Assembly (NCBI GenBank): GCA_014238415.1
Contig: JABABA010000014.1
Coordinates: forward strand, 1 to 64,000
Direction of reading: 5' to 3'
From: Planctomycetota bacterium
GTDB lineage: Bacteria > Planctomycetota > UBA1135 > GCA-002686595
DNA length: 64,000 nucleotides
The notes under the pieces were generated by a model. It saw nothing but the letters and a program-made list of their open reading frames with translations, was not told where the DNA came from and did no database searches. Each line of letters begins with the position of its first letter. Position 1 is the stretch's first letter. Position numbers and translations under genes: made by a program. Shown in pieces: positions 1-9,231 of this stretch.

Positions 1-140
1 GAATCGATCGTCCCGCTGGTTGCGCTCGCCGCTGAAGCGATCGACCTCCAGCACGCTTCAGCCCTCGGCTGCCTTGACCATTGCTGCTCCCCTGTGCCGT
101 CCCCTGACGGTCCGGCGGGAGCCGAAAGTGCTGACGCCGC
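1..140. other. left edge without a confident gene
   Basis: This edge lies downstream of the CE15 gene. A short minus-strand frame opens with GTG at position 54 and runs off the window, which could be the first codons of the next gene. It is too short to name and I see no domain. Confidence 0.3.
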
Positions 141-1367
141 TCACAGCTCACGGTCCGCGAAGTCCATGTAGGCCGTCCAGTCCTCGGCCGTTACGTCGTG
201 CTTGCCGGCGCGCAGGCGGTGAACGGGGAGCGCGGCCTCCAGGAAACGGAAGACCGGGGCGGCGGCGCGGTTGGCCAGGAGTTCGCCCAGGGGATCGGCC
301 CAGTGGTCCTCTTCGGCGCTGCAGATCAGTACGGGCCGCGGAGCGATCAGGGCGATCAATTGGTGCTGGTCCACGGGCAGGTCGGACTCGCGCCCGTTGT
401 AGGCGCGGAAGCGCTCGCAGAACCAGTGCGGGAAGACGTGATTGATGCGCGCCACTGTCTCACCGAAGCAGCGTCGGCTGAGAGCGGCCCCTCCGCAACC
501 GGAGTTGTTGGAGATCACCAGAGCGAAGCGCTTATCAGTGGCACCCGCCCAGAGCGCGGTCTTGCCGAGACGCGAGTGACCCAAGAGGGCCACACGCCCG
601 GCGTCCAGCAGTGCATCGCCCTCGAGGAAGTCGAGGGCACGCGACAGGCCCCAGGCCCAGGCCCCGATGGAACCCCACTCGTTCGGCTTCCGTTCAGCAC
701 CGGACGCTGAGCCCAGAGCAGGGTGGACACCATTGGCGAACCCGTCGTCGAAGTCCGGATCGATGTCTCCGTAGTAGGCCGTCACCACAGCGTAGCCGCG
801 CGCCAGGATCTGTTCCACGGGCCAGCGCGAAGAGAGCTTGCCCCGCGAGGCCTCCGTCGCCCGATTCTCCTCGATGCCATGCCCGGCCCGGTTTCGAATC
901 CACTGGGTGGAGAGCTTGATCTGCGGGTCGGGTTGGATGGAGTGGTTGCCCATGAAGTTGAGGGCCAGGAACGCCGGTGACGGACCCTGCGCCCCTACGG
1001 GACTGTAGATCAGAAGACGAATGGGACCATCCGGCTTCCCGGGCACGATGAGGTCGACTTCCCGCAGCAGGGCCCGGCCCGCGAAGGCCGTGCACTCATT
1101 CATCACCACGGCCCGGATCTTGAGTGACTGTTTGGGCGTACGCCCATAAACGTGCTCCTCAAAGAGCCGCACAAGCTCCGGGCGCCGATGCTTGTACCAC
1201 TGCTCGGGGGTCTCGACGCGGGTGCCATCCTCCATGACCAGGGGATCGGGTAGGTCGTAGGTTGGCACCTTCGCCTCGTCGTAGTTGACGGGGTCATCCT
1301 GGGCAGGGGACAGGCCAGCGCCCACGGGACACAGGGACAGAAGAAGGAGATACCACACGATCCTCAT
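141..1367 (-). CDS. secreted CE15-type (glucuronoyl esterase-like) hydrolase
   Basis: This 408-residue protein has an N-terminal signal peptide (about residues 1-22) and an alpha/beta-hydrolase fold. The nucleophile motif GHSRLGK places the catalytic Ser at residue 265. It is followed by the family-typical stretch around residues 286-301 (ISNNSGCGGAALSRR) and by APRPV near 342. A late His (residue 390, GKHDVTAEDW) fits the catalytic histidine. CE15 enzymes cleave esters between glucuronic acid of hemicellulose and lignin alcohols; bacterial members also take other uronate esters, so the substrate is uncertain. It starts 9 nt after the PhoD gene stop and is probably cotranscribed with it. Confidence 0.85.
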   Translation of the reverse strand: MRIVWYLLLLSLCPVGAGLSPAQDDPVNYDEAKVPTYDLPDPLVMEDGTRVETPEQWYKHRRPELVRLFEEHVYGRTPKQSLKIRAVVMNECTAFAGRALLREVDLIVPGKPDGPIRLLIYSPVGAQGPSPAFLALNFMGNHSIQPDPQIKLSTQWIRNRAGHGIEENRATEASRGKLSSRWPVEQILARGYAVVTAYYGDIDPDFDDGFANGVHPALGSASGAERKPNEWGSIGAWAWGLSRALDFLEGDALLDAGRVALLGHSRLGKTALWAGATDKRFALVISNNSGCGGAALSRRCFGETVARINHVFPHWFCERFRAYNGRESDLPVDQHQLIALIAPRPVLICSAEEDHWADPLGELLANRAAAPVFRFLEAALPVHRLRAGKHDVTAEDWTAYMDFADREL

Positions 1368-1376
1368 GGTCAGATC

Positions 1377-2801
1377 CTAGCGCGCCTCGTGCGCATCCTC
1401 ATGCACAACCCGCCCGGCCACATCGTGGTGGCGCATGACAAGTCGGGGCAGGTCCTCGGGGTACTCGAGGCTTACTGACAGGAACCCGCCCGCCACTCGC
1501 AGGAAGCGGTGCACGTCCGATCGGTTCTTCTTCGAGAATCCCCCCGCGTGCTTGTCGGTAGTGGGCCCGCACGAGTACTCACGCAAGCCGGTGTCGGGAT
1601 CCTGTGACACGTACTGCCAGTGACGATCGCCGCAGATGACGAGAGCATTTTCCTTCTGGGCCAGGAAGGTCCGCAACTCATCGCCCTCGTGGCGGAAGGC
1701 CTTGTTGGCGTGATTGTCGCGCTTGCTCGAGCGGTCGGGACCGAGGATCGGGGTCGCAGAGACGAGCACACGAAAGGTGGCATCGGATGCGGCGAAGGTG
1801 CGCCAAAACCAGGCCTTTTGTTCGCTCCCCCAGATGGTCTTGTCAGGGCCATCGGCAAGCGTGTTGGGACTACGGAACTCGCGTCCCTCCACGAACCAGA
1901 CCTCCAGGTCCTTGCCCCAGCGCAGGCGCCGATAGGGTTTCGGCCCCGTGGGCACCTGCTCGCGGAATACGGCCAGGCCCTGTTCCCAGGTCAGGTCGCC
2001 GTAGGACTGGCCTGGCCAGCAGTCGTTCTTGAGTACGTCGTGATCGTCGCGCAGGAACCAGGCCGGAACCCGGGCGTGGAATGCGCGCTGCAGGGGCAGG
2101 GCGTACATGCGGTTCCACTTGTAGCGCGCGAGTTCCTGGGACCTCGCCAGAGGACCGGGCTTGTCGTGGTAGACCACGTCGCCGGTGTGCACGAAGAAAT
2201 CCGGGTCCAGCTTGCCCATGGAAGCGTAGAGCCGGTGCCCTTCCCTGGGGTCATCACGCCGAGTGAAGTCCTGCCCCGTGATCACGGTGAAGGTGGCCGG
2301 GGCCGACTGCTGGACCTCGGGCGCAGTGCGGAAGGAGACGGGCAGGGAACACTGGACCTGCTGCGAACCGGTGGCCCGACCCTCGACGATCATCTCGTAG
2401 ACCGTCGCTGAACGCAGTTGGTCGCTCAGGTCGAAGGCGTGGGTGAAGTCTGCCCGCGGGTCGACCGCCGCCCAACCGCTGGAGCTGCGCACACCGACAG
2501 CGCCCTTTGGCCACCACTGGACGCGCACTTCCCCGGCGACTCCCATCACGCTGTCCTGCATGTCCCCGAGCGTATGGCCCGTGGGAACGGCGTCGGCGCC
2601 GTCGGGCCAGGGACGCCCTCCGATGTTGCGCTCGGGTGTTGCGGTGAGCCGCGTCCAGATGATTGCCGACGATGAAGTCACCTCTCCTACCTTCACGCCG
2701 TTGGCGAAGTACACGCCGCCTCCGGACTCTGCGTCCTGTGCGGACAAGGCGATAGCCAGGCAGAGAAGGACCATCGGTCCCATGAGAAACGGCCGCTGCA
2801 T
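1377..2801 (-). CDS. PhoD-like alkaline phosphatase / phosphodiesterase
   Basis: This secreted metallophosphatase of about 474 residues belongs to the PhoD family. After a signal peptide it has the family N-terminal Fn3-like module (GVKVGEVTSSSAIIWTRL) and then the metallophosphatase core. Metal-ligand motifs include HTGDVVYHD, RDDHDVLKND and a late CGDRHWQ. PhoD enzymes release phosphate from phosphomono- and diesters outside the cytoplasm. The frame is open to 2909, but the start is placed at 2801: it gives a clean signal peptide, and a TAGCAT hexamer sits 7 nt upstream. An ATG at 2810 is the alternative. It forms a two-gene unit with the downstream CE15 gene. Confidence 0.85.
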   Translation of the reverse strand: MQRPFLMGPMVLLCLAIALSAQDAESGGGVYFANGVKVGEVTSSSAIIWTRLTATPERNIGGRPWPDGADAVPTGHTLGDMQDSVMGVAGEVRVQWWPKGAVGVRSSSGWAAVDPRADFTHAFDLSDQLRSATVYEMIVEGRATGSQQVQCSLPVSFRTAPEVQQSAPATFTVITGQDFTRRDDPREGHRLYASMGKLDPDFFVHTGDVVYHDKPGPLARSQELARYKWNRMYALPLQRAFHARVPAWFLRDDHDVLKNDCWPGQSYGDLTWEQGLAVFREQVPTGPKPYRRLRWGKDLEVWFVEGREFRSPNTLADGPDKTIWGSEQKAWFWRTFAASDATFRVLVSATPILGPDRSSKRDNHANKAFRHEGDELRTFLAQKENALVICGDRHWQYVSQDPDTGLREYSCGPTTDKHAGGFSKKNRSDVHRFLRVAGGFLSVSLEYPEDLPRLVMRHHDVAGRVVHEDAHEAR

Positions 2802-2959
2802 GGGGACCATGCTAGAGCATCCACCTGCGTAGGGGGCGTGTTGCTCCTGCTGAAGGAAAGATGCCATCCCGGGCCAGCGCTGCTGCCAGGAAGCTCCAAG
2901 GAGCCCCAATAGCGCAGGACCCTACTACCAGGCTGCAATGGCTTCTCTGCTCGGAACAG

Positions 2960-3052
2960 ACCCAGCAAGCGCTCGCCGACCGCATCTGCGTGATGCGTCA
3001 GACCGTGAACGCGATGGAGGAGGTGTTCGAGTTCTCGGAACCTGAGCCCTAG
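2960..3052 (+). pseudogene. remnant of a Cro/C1-type HTH regulator
   Basis: The frame reads TQQALADRICVMRQTVNAME and then directly EEVFEFSEPEP. In small YozG-type HTH regulators the first segment is the helix-turn-helix and the second is the C-terminal end; the roughly 20 residues that normally separate them are missing. There is no sensible start close upstream. I read it as a decayed regulator with an internal deletion. It lies in the 368-base gap between the PhoD gene and the SASA esterase, and nothing else is seen in that gap. Confidence 0.45.
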
Positions 3053-3169
3053 GACTCAATGGCCCGAAGTCGTCTCAAGCAACGATGTGCTCTTGTGGTT
3101 CGGCGTCAGGCTCGGGACACGGCGCGTTCTCCGCTTTGGACATGTCTTTGGTCAATCGCCTATCATGAC

Positions 3170-4114
3170 ATGATGATGATCAGCCTCACCGCCCTCACTC
3201 TGCTGTTTGCCTGTTCCCCGCTCCAATCGGTCGGGGTTCAGGACAAGCCCGTGCTCAAGGTCTTCCTGCTTGCCGGACAATCCAACATGGAGGGCCAGGG
3301 CGTCGTTGATCTCGATCATGAGGAGTACTACAACGGCGGCCGGGGGATTCTGACGCGCGTGCTTGAGGACCCGGACATCGCGCGGGAGTTCGGGCACTGG
3401 CGCGGGGACGATGGGAATTGGATCAAGCGCGACGACGTCTTTGTGTGGTATCAACCCGCGCGGGGACCCCTCAGAGCGGGACCTCTGTCCATCGGCTATG
3501 CGGTCTATGAGGACCTGCACCATTTCGGGCCAGAGATGGAACTGGGCTGGGTACTGGGTGAGCACTTCGAGGAGCCGGTACTCCTGGTCAAGACGGCCTG
3601 GGGGGGAAAGAGCCTGATGAAAGATTTTCGGCCGCCGCGTTCGGGTGGAGCGATCGGTCCCTGCTACGAGCAGATGCTGAGCGAATACGCCGCGGCGATC
3701 GCGGGCTTTGAGAAGCGCTTTCCTGAGTTGGCGGGATGCGAGGCACAGTTGTCGGGTTTCATCTGGTTCCAGGGCTGGAACGACATGTTCGTCGAAGGGG
3801 CTCTGAAGTCCTACTCAGAGAACCTCGTGAACCTGGTGCGGGACCTGAGGGACCATTTTTCCGAACCCAACCTGCCTTTCATTGTCGGCCAGACCGGGAA
3901 CGCGAACAACCAGGACCTCTGGGCGGCGCAGGAGCAGGCCACAAAGTGGCCTGCATTTGCAGGTCGGGCGGGTTATGTGCCAACCCGCTCTTTCTTGCGC
4001 AAGCCCGAGGACTCACCCAACACGGGGCACGGACACCATTGGTTCGGCAACGCGGAGAGCTACCTTCGCATCGGCGAGGCACTGGGCCAGGCGATGGTTG
4101 AGCTCATCGACTAG
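3170..4114 (+). CDS. secreted SASA-domain carbohydrate esterase
   Basis: The protein has about 314 residues and resembles the SASA/DUF303 family (sialate O-acetylesterase-like SGNH hydrolases). The GQSNMEGQG block near the mature N-terminus supplies the nucleophile Ser. The central GFIWFQGWND and the C-terminal GHGHHWFGN hold the other conserved residues. Such enzymes remove acetyl groups from sialic acids or xylan-type sugars. The frame opens at 3059, but the hydrophobic signal peptide begins at three consecutive ATGs (3170, 3173, 3176), and the first was chosen. With the CE15 gene and the sulfatase operon it suggests use of acetylated polysaccharides. Confidence 0.8.
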   Translation: MMMISLTALTLLFACSPLQSVGVQDKPVLKVFLLAGQSNMEGQGVVDLDHEEYYNGGRGILTRVLEDPDIAREFGHWRGDDGNWIKRDDVFVWYQPARGPLRAGPLSIGYAVYEDLHHFGPEMELGWVLGEHFEEPVLLVKTAWGGKSLMKDFRPPRSGGAIGPCYEQMLSEYAAAIAGFEKRFPELAGCEAQLSGFIWFQGWNDMFVEGALKSYSENLVNLVRDLRDHFSEPNLPFIVGQTGNANNQDLWAAQEQATKWPAFAGRAGYVPTRSFLRKPEDSPNTGHGHHWFGNAESYLRIGEALGQAMVELID

Positions 4115-4151
4115 AGTGAGAGCGCCGAGAGGGAGCAGGCTCAGCTCCTGG

Positions 4152-4272
4152 GCGCGGGGGTCAGGTGCATGATGGTGGACGCCGAAGGCCAGGGCGCGGA
4201 CCATGGAGCCCTGGTACAAGGTGTTTTGGAAGGTGCGCTTCTCAGAATCTCCAGGAGATGATCGGCTCTTCG
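4152..4272 (-). repeat. repeat D, copy 1 (remnant of a beta-barrel gene 3' end)
   Basis: About 120 bases closely match 10579-10708. On the minus strand the copy begins with EEPIISWRF-stop, the counterpart of EEPTISVSWGF-stop at the end of the pseudogene at 10670-11326. The similarity continues for about 95 bases past the stop codon. Upstream of the EEP codons the similarity is lost. It looks like the leftover 3' end of a second copy of that gene. Confidence 0.6.
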
Positions 4273-4328
4273 TTCTCCTGCCGCCCCGATCCTCGTATCC
4301 TGTTCGCCCCAAAAGGCCACTTCCGATC

Positions 4329-7085
4329 ATGTCTCCCCAAGCCACACCCTTTGTCCAGGAACGCATTGTTGCGCGCGCCTTCTCTCAGATCATGACCATG
4401 ATCCATGTGGCCAATGCCCGTGAATCAAAGCGGCCCGGTGACCCCAAGGTGGGCGGCCACCCGGCCAGCTGCGCCAGTTCCATGCATCTCTTGGCCGCCC
4501 TGCACTTGGACGTGCGCGAGCCTGCGGACTTTGTCTGCTGCAAGCCCCACGCAAGTCCGGTGGACCATGCCCTGCATCACCTGATCGGTCTCTTGCGCCA
4601 CGACGCCAAGGTCGACGCCTTTGCGCCCAGCGCTTCGAATGAGTGGTTCACCGACGAGGAGTCGGAGCAGGTCATGCACGGTTTGCGCATGTTCCCCGGC
4701 GAGGGGCAGCCCCATGTGTTCCAGAGCTACCATGCGGAGTCGGACCCGGACCACCACAACTTCCTCCCTTCGGGAACCGTTGGCATCCCCCCCGTGTGCT
4801 CTGGCTACCTCGCCCTGGCCTATCGTTATGCGGTGGATCACGGCTGGGAAGTACCCGAGGGCGCGCATTTTTGGAGCCTGATCGGTGATTCGGAATTCCG
4901 AGAAGGTTCTCTGTTGGAGGCCATGCCGGACTTTGCCGAGCGGCAACTGGGCAATGTGACCTGGATCATTGACTACAACCGCCAGAATCTGGACGGTACG
5001 CGCATTCCCAATGAGCGTGGTCTGGAGGGGGCTGACTGCGACCGCATCGCGAGAACGGCGGAGGCCAACGGTTGGAAGGTGATTCAACTACGTCACGGCC
5101 GCTACCGGGAAGAGATCTTTGCCCGGGATGGTGGTGCCTGTCTGCGGGAAGTGCTGGAGACCGGCGTCAGCGATTATGAATTCCAGATGCTGGTCCTCAA
5201 GCACGACCCGGATCGCATACGCGAGGCGTTCATCGAGAAGTGTCCCGCAGCCGAGGGCCTCGTCAACAGCCTCGCTGATGACGAGATCTTGCGGTTGATG
5301 ATGGACTTGGGCGGCCACGACTACGAAAAGGTTGTCGAGGCCCTAAGGCTGTCACGGGCCGAGTCTACCGAACCCTATCTGGTGGTGGCTCACACCCTGA
5401 AGGGTTGGGGCCTTGAGTGCCTGGCTCATCCGGGCAACCACTCGACCTTGCCTGGTGAAGAGGAGGTGCAGCGAATTGCGCAAGACGCGGGCCTCGACTG
5501 GGGACGGCCATTTCAGCGTTTTCCCGATGGCTCCGCAGAGGGCAAGTTTCTGGCCGCCCGACGGGACATTTTTCGCGCAGCGCGTGCAAGCCAAGAGGAT
5601 CTGGCGGCGCGTAACCGCGTCCGCACCCAAGAGGCTGTTCAGGTGGTGGGCGGCTTGCCCGAGAGCTTTGACATCAACATGGCGCTCTTTCCCATGGCTC
5701 ATACCCAATGGATGTGGGGTCAGATCGCGGCCAAACTTGTGCGCGTGGGGACCCACGGAGCCGAGCCCCTGGCGGAAGGGGTGAAACTCTCCGCCCTCAA
5801 GGATGAGGACGCGCGCTGGGTTCCCGCAGCCCAGTTCGTGATGACCCTTTCACCGGATGTGGGTTCATCCACCAACATCTCTCCCTCGATGGACGGCGGG
5901 GTCTACGGGGAAGTGGGCGAGCAGCGCCGGGATGTGGAGCAGGAACTGGAACTGCATGTGCGTCACCCCGAGTTGTTGGCCAAGACTGAAGCCTGGACCC
6001 GTCACATTCGCTTTGAGATTGCTGAAGCCAATGCGATGAGCGCCTTGGGGTCATTCGGAAAGATGGGCGCCTTGGTGGGGCTGCCCTTCGTGCCAGTGAT
6101 GACGGTCTATGATTTCTTCATCAAGCGCGCCCTCGATCAGCTCTACTACGATGTGTATTGGGGGTCAGAGTTCATCTTGATGGGCACACCGTCGGGAGTG
6201 ACTCTTTCGCCAGAAGGGGCCCAGCATTCTTGGAAGTCCGACATCCAGATGCCCAATCTGATCACCTGGGAACCGACCTTTGCCCTGGAGATGGACTGGA
6301 TCCTCTCCGACGCGATCCGTCGTCAGATGGCGGGGGACAACAAGGGCCGCAGCGGTGTGCTTGTGCGAGCCGTCACGCGTGGGATCCCCCAAAAGGCCCT
6401 GCTTGAAAACCTCCGCGCGGCCCACGATGCCACGGGCCTGTCCGACGAGCAGCTCCTGGCCCGCACCCGCGCCCATTGTCTGGAAGGTGGCTACATTCTC
6501 AAGACCGGCTACGGCCAAGAGGGCTACGAGCCTGGAGACAATGTGGTCAAGCTGTTCGTGATGGGATCGCTCGTCACCGAAGCATTGACCGCGTCTGAGG
6601 AACTCCTGCAGCGCGGAATCTTTGCGGACATCATCGTGGTCACCTCGCCTGAGTTGCTTCTTGGCATCCTGGGTGAGCAAGACGACTATTTCCACCTGCG
6701 CACAACCCTGGGCGTCAGCGCTGACTTGCACCTGAGTGCTTCTGCCAGCAGCTCGCGCGAGTCCATCGCCGGACTAGCCGGCCGACGCGTCCCCTGTGTC
6801 GCCATCTGCGATGGCGAAGCGGGCCTACTCGACAATGTGGGTTCCGTAGTCGGCGTCCGCTGTCGCACCCTGGCCGTGCGCAAATTCAGCAAGTGCGGCC
6901 GCCCCGACGAAGTCTTCCGCTATCAAGACCTAGACCCCTCCTCAATCATCGAAGCCTGCGGACAAGTGCTTTCGGAAACCGCCCTGGAGAACCTGAGCCT
7001 TGATTCCGCAGTGCTTGACCAATTGGCCAGTGGCCAACAAAAGGTCCTTGCCAACTGGCGCGATCTCTGGCCGAGTACGAAGTGA
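4329..7085 (+). CDS. pyruvate dehydrogenase E1, homodimeric (AceE/transketolase-like)
   Basis: This protein of about 918 residues has the transketolase-superfamily layout. The thiamine-diphosphate motif runs from GDSE (about residue 186) to NRQN some 30 residues later, and pyrimidine-binding and C-terminal domains follow. AceE-type enzymes decarboxylate pyruvate and acetylate the E2 lipoyl domain. The length is close to AceE (about 890), but the sequence is divergent, so another 2-oxo acid substrate cannot be excluded. The frame is open from 4203, yet homology-like sequence begins at the ATG at 4329. No E2 or E3 gene is adjacent. Confidence 0.75.
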   Translation: MSPQATPFVQERIVARAFSQIMTMIHVANARESKRPGDPKVGGHPASCASSMHLLAALHLDVREPADFVCCKPHASPVDHALHHLIGLLRHDAKVDAFAPSASNEWFTDEESEQVMHGLRMFPGEGQPHVFQSYHAESDPDHHNFLPSGTVGIPPVCSGYLALAYRYAVDHGWEVPEGAHFWSLIGDSEFREGSLLEAMPDFAERQLGNVTWIIDYNRQNLDGTRIPNERGLEGADCDRIARTAEANGWKVIQLRHGRYREEIFARDGGACLREVLETGVSDYEFQMLVLKHDPDRIREAFIEKCPAAEGLVNSLADDEILRLMMDLGGHDYEKVVEALRLSRAESTEPYLVVAHTLKGWGLECLAHPGNHSTLPGEEEVQRIAQDAGLDWGRPFQRFPDGSAEGKFLAARRDIFRAARASQEDLAARNRVRTQEAVQVVGGLPESFDINMALFPMAHTQWMWGQIAAKLVRVGTHGAEPLAEGVKLSALKDEDARWVPAAQFVMTLSPDVGSSTNISPSMDGGVYGEVGEQRRDVEQELELHVRHPELLAKTEAWTRHIRFEIAEANAMSALGSFGKMGALVGLPFVPVMTVYDFFIKRALDQLYYDVYWGSEFILMGTPSGVTLSPEGAQHSWKSDIQMPNLITWEPTFALEMDWILSDAIRRQMAGDNKGRSGVLVRAVTRGIPQKALLENLRAAHDATGLSDEQLLARTRAHCLEGGYILKTGYGQEGYEPGDNVVKLFVMGSLVTEALTASEELLQRGIFADIIVVTSPELLLGILGEQDDYFHLRTTLGVSADLHLSASASSSRESIAGLAGRRVPCVAICDGEAGLLDNVGSVVGVRCRTLAVRKFSKCGRPDEVFRYQDLDPSSIIEACGQVLSETALENLSLDSAVLDQLASGQQKVLANWRDLWPSTK

Positions 7086-7127
7086 TGGGGGGGCCGGCAG
7101 GGCATGAACCTGCGGCAGGTGTGGGAG

Positions 7128-9014
7128 CTACTTGTTTGAAGCCCGCTTCTGTTCAGACAAGGCGCGGCGTGAGTTCTGATAACGCGCCTTGCGACCAGCG
7201 ATCAGCGCACGCCTGAATTGCGCGCGGTTCATGCCCAATTGTTTGGCCATGCGCTCCAGCAGGACGCGTTCGGCCTTGGACAAAGTGCCATCAGCCCATG
7301 CGACCTGCAGCAATTCCGAGAGCCAGGTCTCAGCCCGCTCGTGCTTCGGGACCTCAACAGGCTGCTCGAACTCATCGTCTTGGGCCAGCAAGGTGTCTAG
7401 CTCCCCTTCGTCGAGCCCTGCCCGACGCGCCAGCTCCGTCAAGGCCAGGCGCTCGGTGGAGGAGATGGAGTGATCTACTTGGGCGAGCGCCGTGGCCCAG
7501 GCCAGAAGATCTTGCGGCGAATGTGTGAAAGGTCCTCCAACTGCATTGTTCTCGTGCTGCTGGTATTCTTCGTCCAGCCTGTCCAGCCAGAACCGTACCG
7601 TCCTTGCCGTGGGCACTTCGTCCAAGAGCCAGGTCGAGTCACCTCCACGGCGGGGAGCCTCACAGAAAGGACAAGTAGCTCCCGTGCCGCCCTCATCGTG
7701 AGCGCCGCACTCCGTGCAGTGGGCCGTCGTCAGACTATCGACGACGGGCGTCTGCACTCCCGCCTTGCGCGCGAAGACGAACAGGTTGTGACGCAAGCGC
7801 CTGCGCTTTGCGGACCGTGAGCTCCCACGCCTCCTGCCAAACACCCCATCCCAACAGATCTCAACAAGCGCGTGGTCTTGGTGCTCTCCCCGCAGCAGAC
7901 CCTGGGTGCGCACCGAACCCACCGCACGGTCGGCCGCAAAGGACCTATTTGGATTCTGCAGGCCTTGTTCATATTCATCGCAGAAGCGGGCAGTCGCCAC
8001 GGAAACCAATGGGCCGACCTCCGCCCGCCGGTCCGCCGCCGCCTTGCGCCAGAAGGCCAAGGAGGCTCGATCCTCAAGCAACTGAACGCTCATGCCCTCG
8101 TCCTTGAGCAGGAACGCCTTGAGGCCGATGACACTTTCACTCGACTCCGGTTTCCAGGCCGACGCCTGGGTGATCTCGGTCAGCACCCAGTCGAACTCGC
8201 CACTGCGCGCGCGGCAACCGCAGGTGCCGCACTGGGCCGATTGATTCAAGCTGAGGGGTGCCCCGCAATTGGGACACTGCCCCTCCATCAGCCCGGGCCC
8301 GTTCAGGGTCTTGACGCCCCGTCGGCGCACGAAGGTCCAACACTCCACGAAGAACTCCTTCTTGATCAAGGAACCTGAAATCGGCTTCTGCGTTTCCAGG
8401 GACCTTCTCCCTATCTGCGCCTCGAAGGGCACACGCACTGTAATCGTGTCGAAAGGCGAGCTCGCCTCGACATGGAGAAACGTCAGCCTCCCCAATCGAA
8501 CCGAATCCATGGTCTGCTGCCAGCCCTCCTGCCGCTGCTCTTCAATCTGAACGGAAAAGCGCTCGAATACCCCGTCCGACACGAAGGGTGCCAGTTCCTC
8601 CAGGTCCTGGGCACACCATCCATCCTGGGCCTTGTGGAACGCCACTTTGACCCGCTTCAAGAAGATGTTGCGCGCAAAGCCCTGATCCCGCGCCTCGAAT
8701 TCATCCCAGGTGACGGTGCCTTCATGGTGCTTCAAGACGCGTCGCGCCCTGCGGATCATCCTGCGCTCCTGCATCTCCTTGGTCTTCTTCGCGCTGTACA
8801 CCGTGAAGACCACGACCCCAATTGAGGCCGGCACCCCGACCACCGGGACTTCAATCACAAGTCGAATGAGGAAGTAGACGAGGTTTCCGAAGCCGTCGCC
8901 AGAGCCCCCGCCGCCCCCAAACCCTCCGCCGCCCCCGCCGCCCCCAAACCCTCCGCCTCCCCCGGCCTGGCACAGGGTGAGGAGTGGAAAGACCTTGATG
9001 AGGAGGAGGTACAC
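7128..9014 (-). CDS. Tim44-like / zinc-ribbon / TerB multidomain membrane protein
   Basis: The 628-residue protein starts with a short hydrophobic segment and then a Gly/Phe low-complexity tract (about residues 18-42). A transmembrane segment lies at about 45-74. The next block resembles the Tim44-like (NTF2-fold) domain, followed by a zinc ribbon (C247, C250, C262, C265). A second, similar Tim44-plus-ribbon block (TECG ... CPFC) and a C-terminal TerB-like helical domain complete it. Its role is unknown; envelope anchoring is inferred. The start is a GTG with an in-frame stop three codons upstream, 15 nt after the 3' end of the tRNA gene. Cotranscription with the tRNA is therefore possible. 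Confidence 0.65.
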   Translation of the reverse strand: MYLLLIKVFPLLTLCQAGGGGGFGGGGGGGGFGGGGGSGDGFGNLVYFLIRLVIEVPVVGVPASIGVVVFTVYSAKKTKEMQERRMIRRARRVLKHHEGTVTWDEFEARDQGFARNIFLKRVKVAFHKAQDGWCAQDLEELAPFVSDGVFERFSVQIEEQRQEGWQQTMDSVRLGRLTFLHVEASSPFDTITVRVPFEAQIGRRSLETQKPISGSLIKKEFFVECWTFVRRRGVKTLNGPGLMEGQCPNCGAPLSLNQSAQCGTCGCRARSGEFDWVLTEITQASAWKPESSESVIGLKAFLLKDEGMSVQLLEDRASLAFWRKAAADRRAEVGPLVSVATARFCDEYEQGLQNPNRSFAADRAVGSVRTQGLLRGEHQDHALVEICWDGVFGRRRGSSRSAKRRRLRHNLFVFARKAGVQTPVVDSLTTAHCTECGAHDEGGTGATCPFCEAPRRGGDSTWLLDEVPTARTVRFWLDRLDEEYQQHENNAVGGPFTHSPQDLLAWATALAQVDHSISSTERLALTELARRAGLDEGELDTLLAQDDEFEQPVEVPKHERAETWLSELLQVAWADGTLSKAERVLLERMAKQLGMNRAQFRRALIAGRKARYQNSRRALSEQKRASNK

Positions 9015-9029
9015 TGGAATTCAGCGCAG

Positions 9030-9106
9030 TGGTGCGCTTGGCAGGACTCGAACCTGCTACCCCCGGTTTAGGAAATCGGTGCCCTATCCAGATGAGCTAC
9101 GGGCGC
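9030..9106 (-). tRNA. tRNA-Arg (anticodon CCT)
   Basis: On the minus strand a 77-nt cloverleaf can be drawn with GCTC/GGGC D-stem, anticodon loop TTCCTAA and GCAGG-TTCGAGT-CCTGC T-arm. The discriminator is A and CCA is encoded. The anticodon CCT (9070-9072) reads the AGG codon. The acceptor stem has two adjacent C-A mismatches (positions 5-68 and 6-67) and the anticodon stem has one A-C mismatch. The gene may therefore be degenerate or poorly functional. Confidence 0.8.
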
Positions 9107-9231
9107 TCAGCGGGAGAGCAGGTTAGCGACGAGGAAACAGGCACATAGGGCGCCTTCTCCTTGACACTCGGATTGTATCGCATGGGGCGCGGAACCTCGA
9201 TAGGCGCCTAGGGCGTTGCGGCGAAAGGGGC

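Noticed and set aside
8890..8970. GC-rich tandem-looking sequence as a CRISPR or satellite
   Set aside because: It encodes the Gly/Phe tract of the Tim44/TerB protein in frame.
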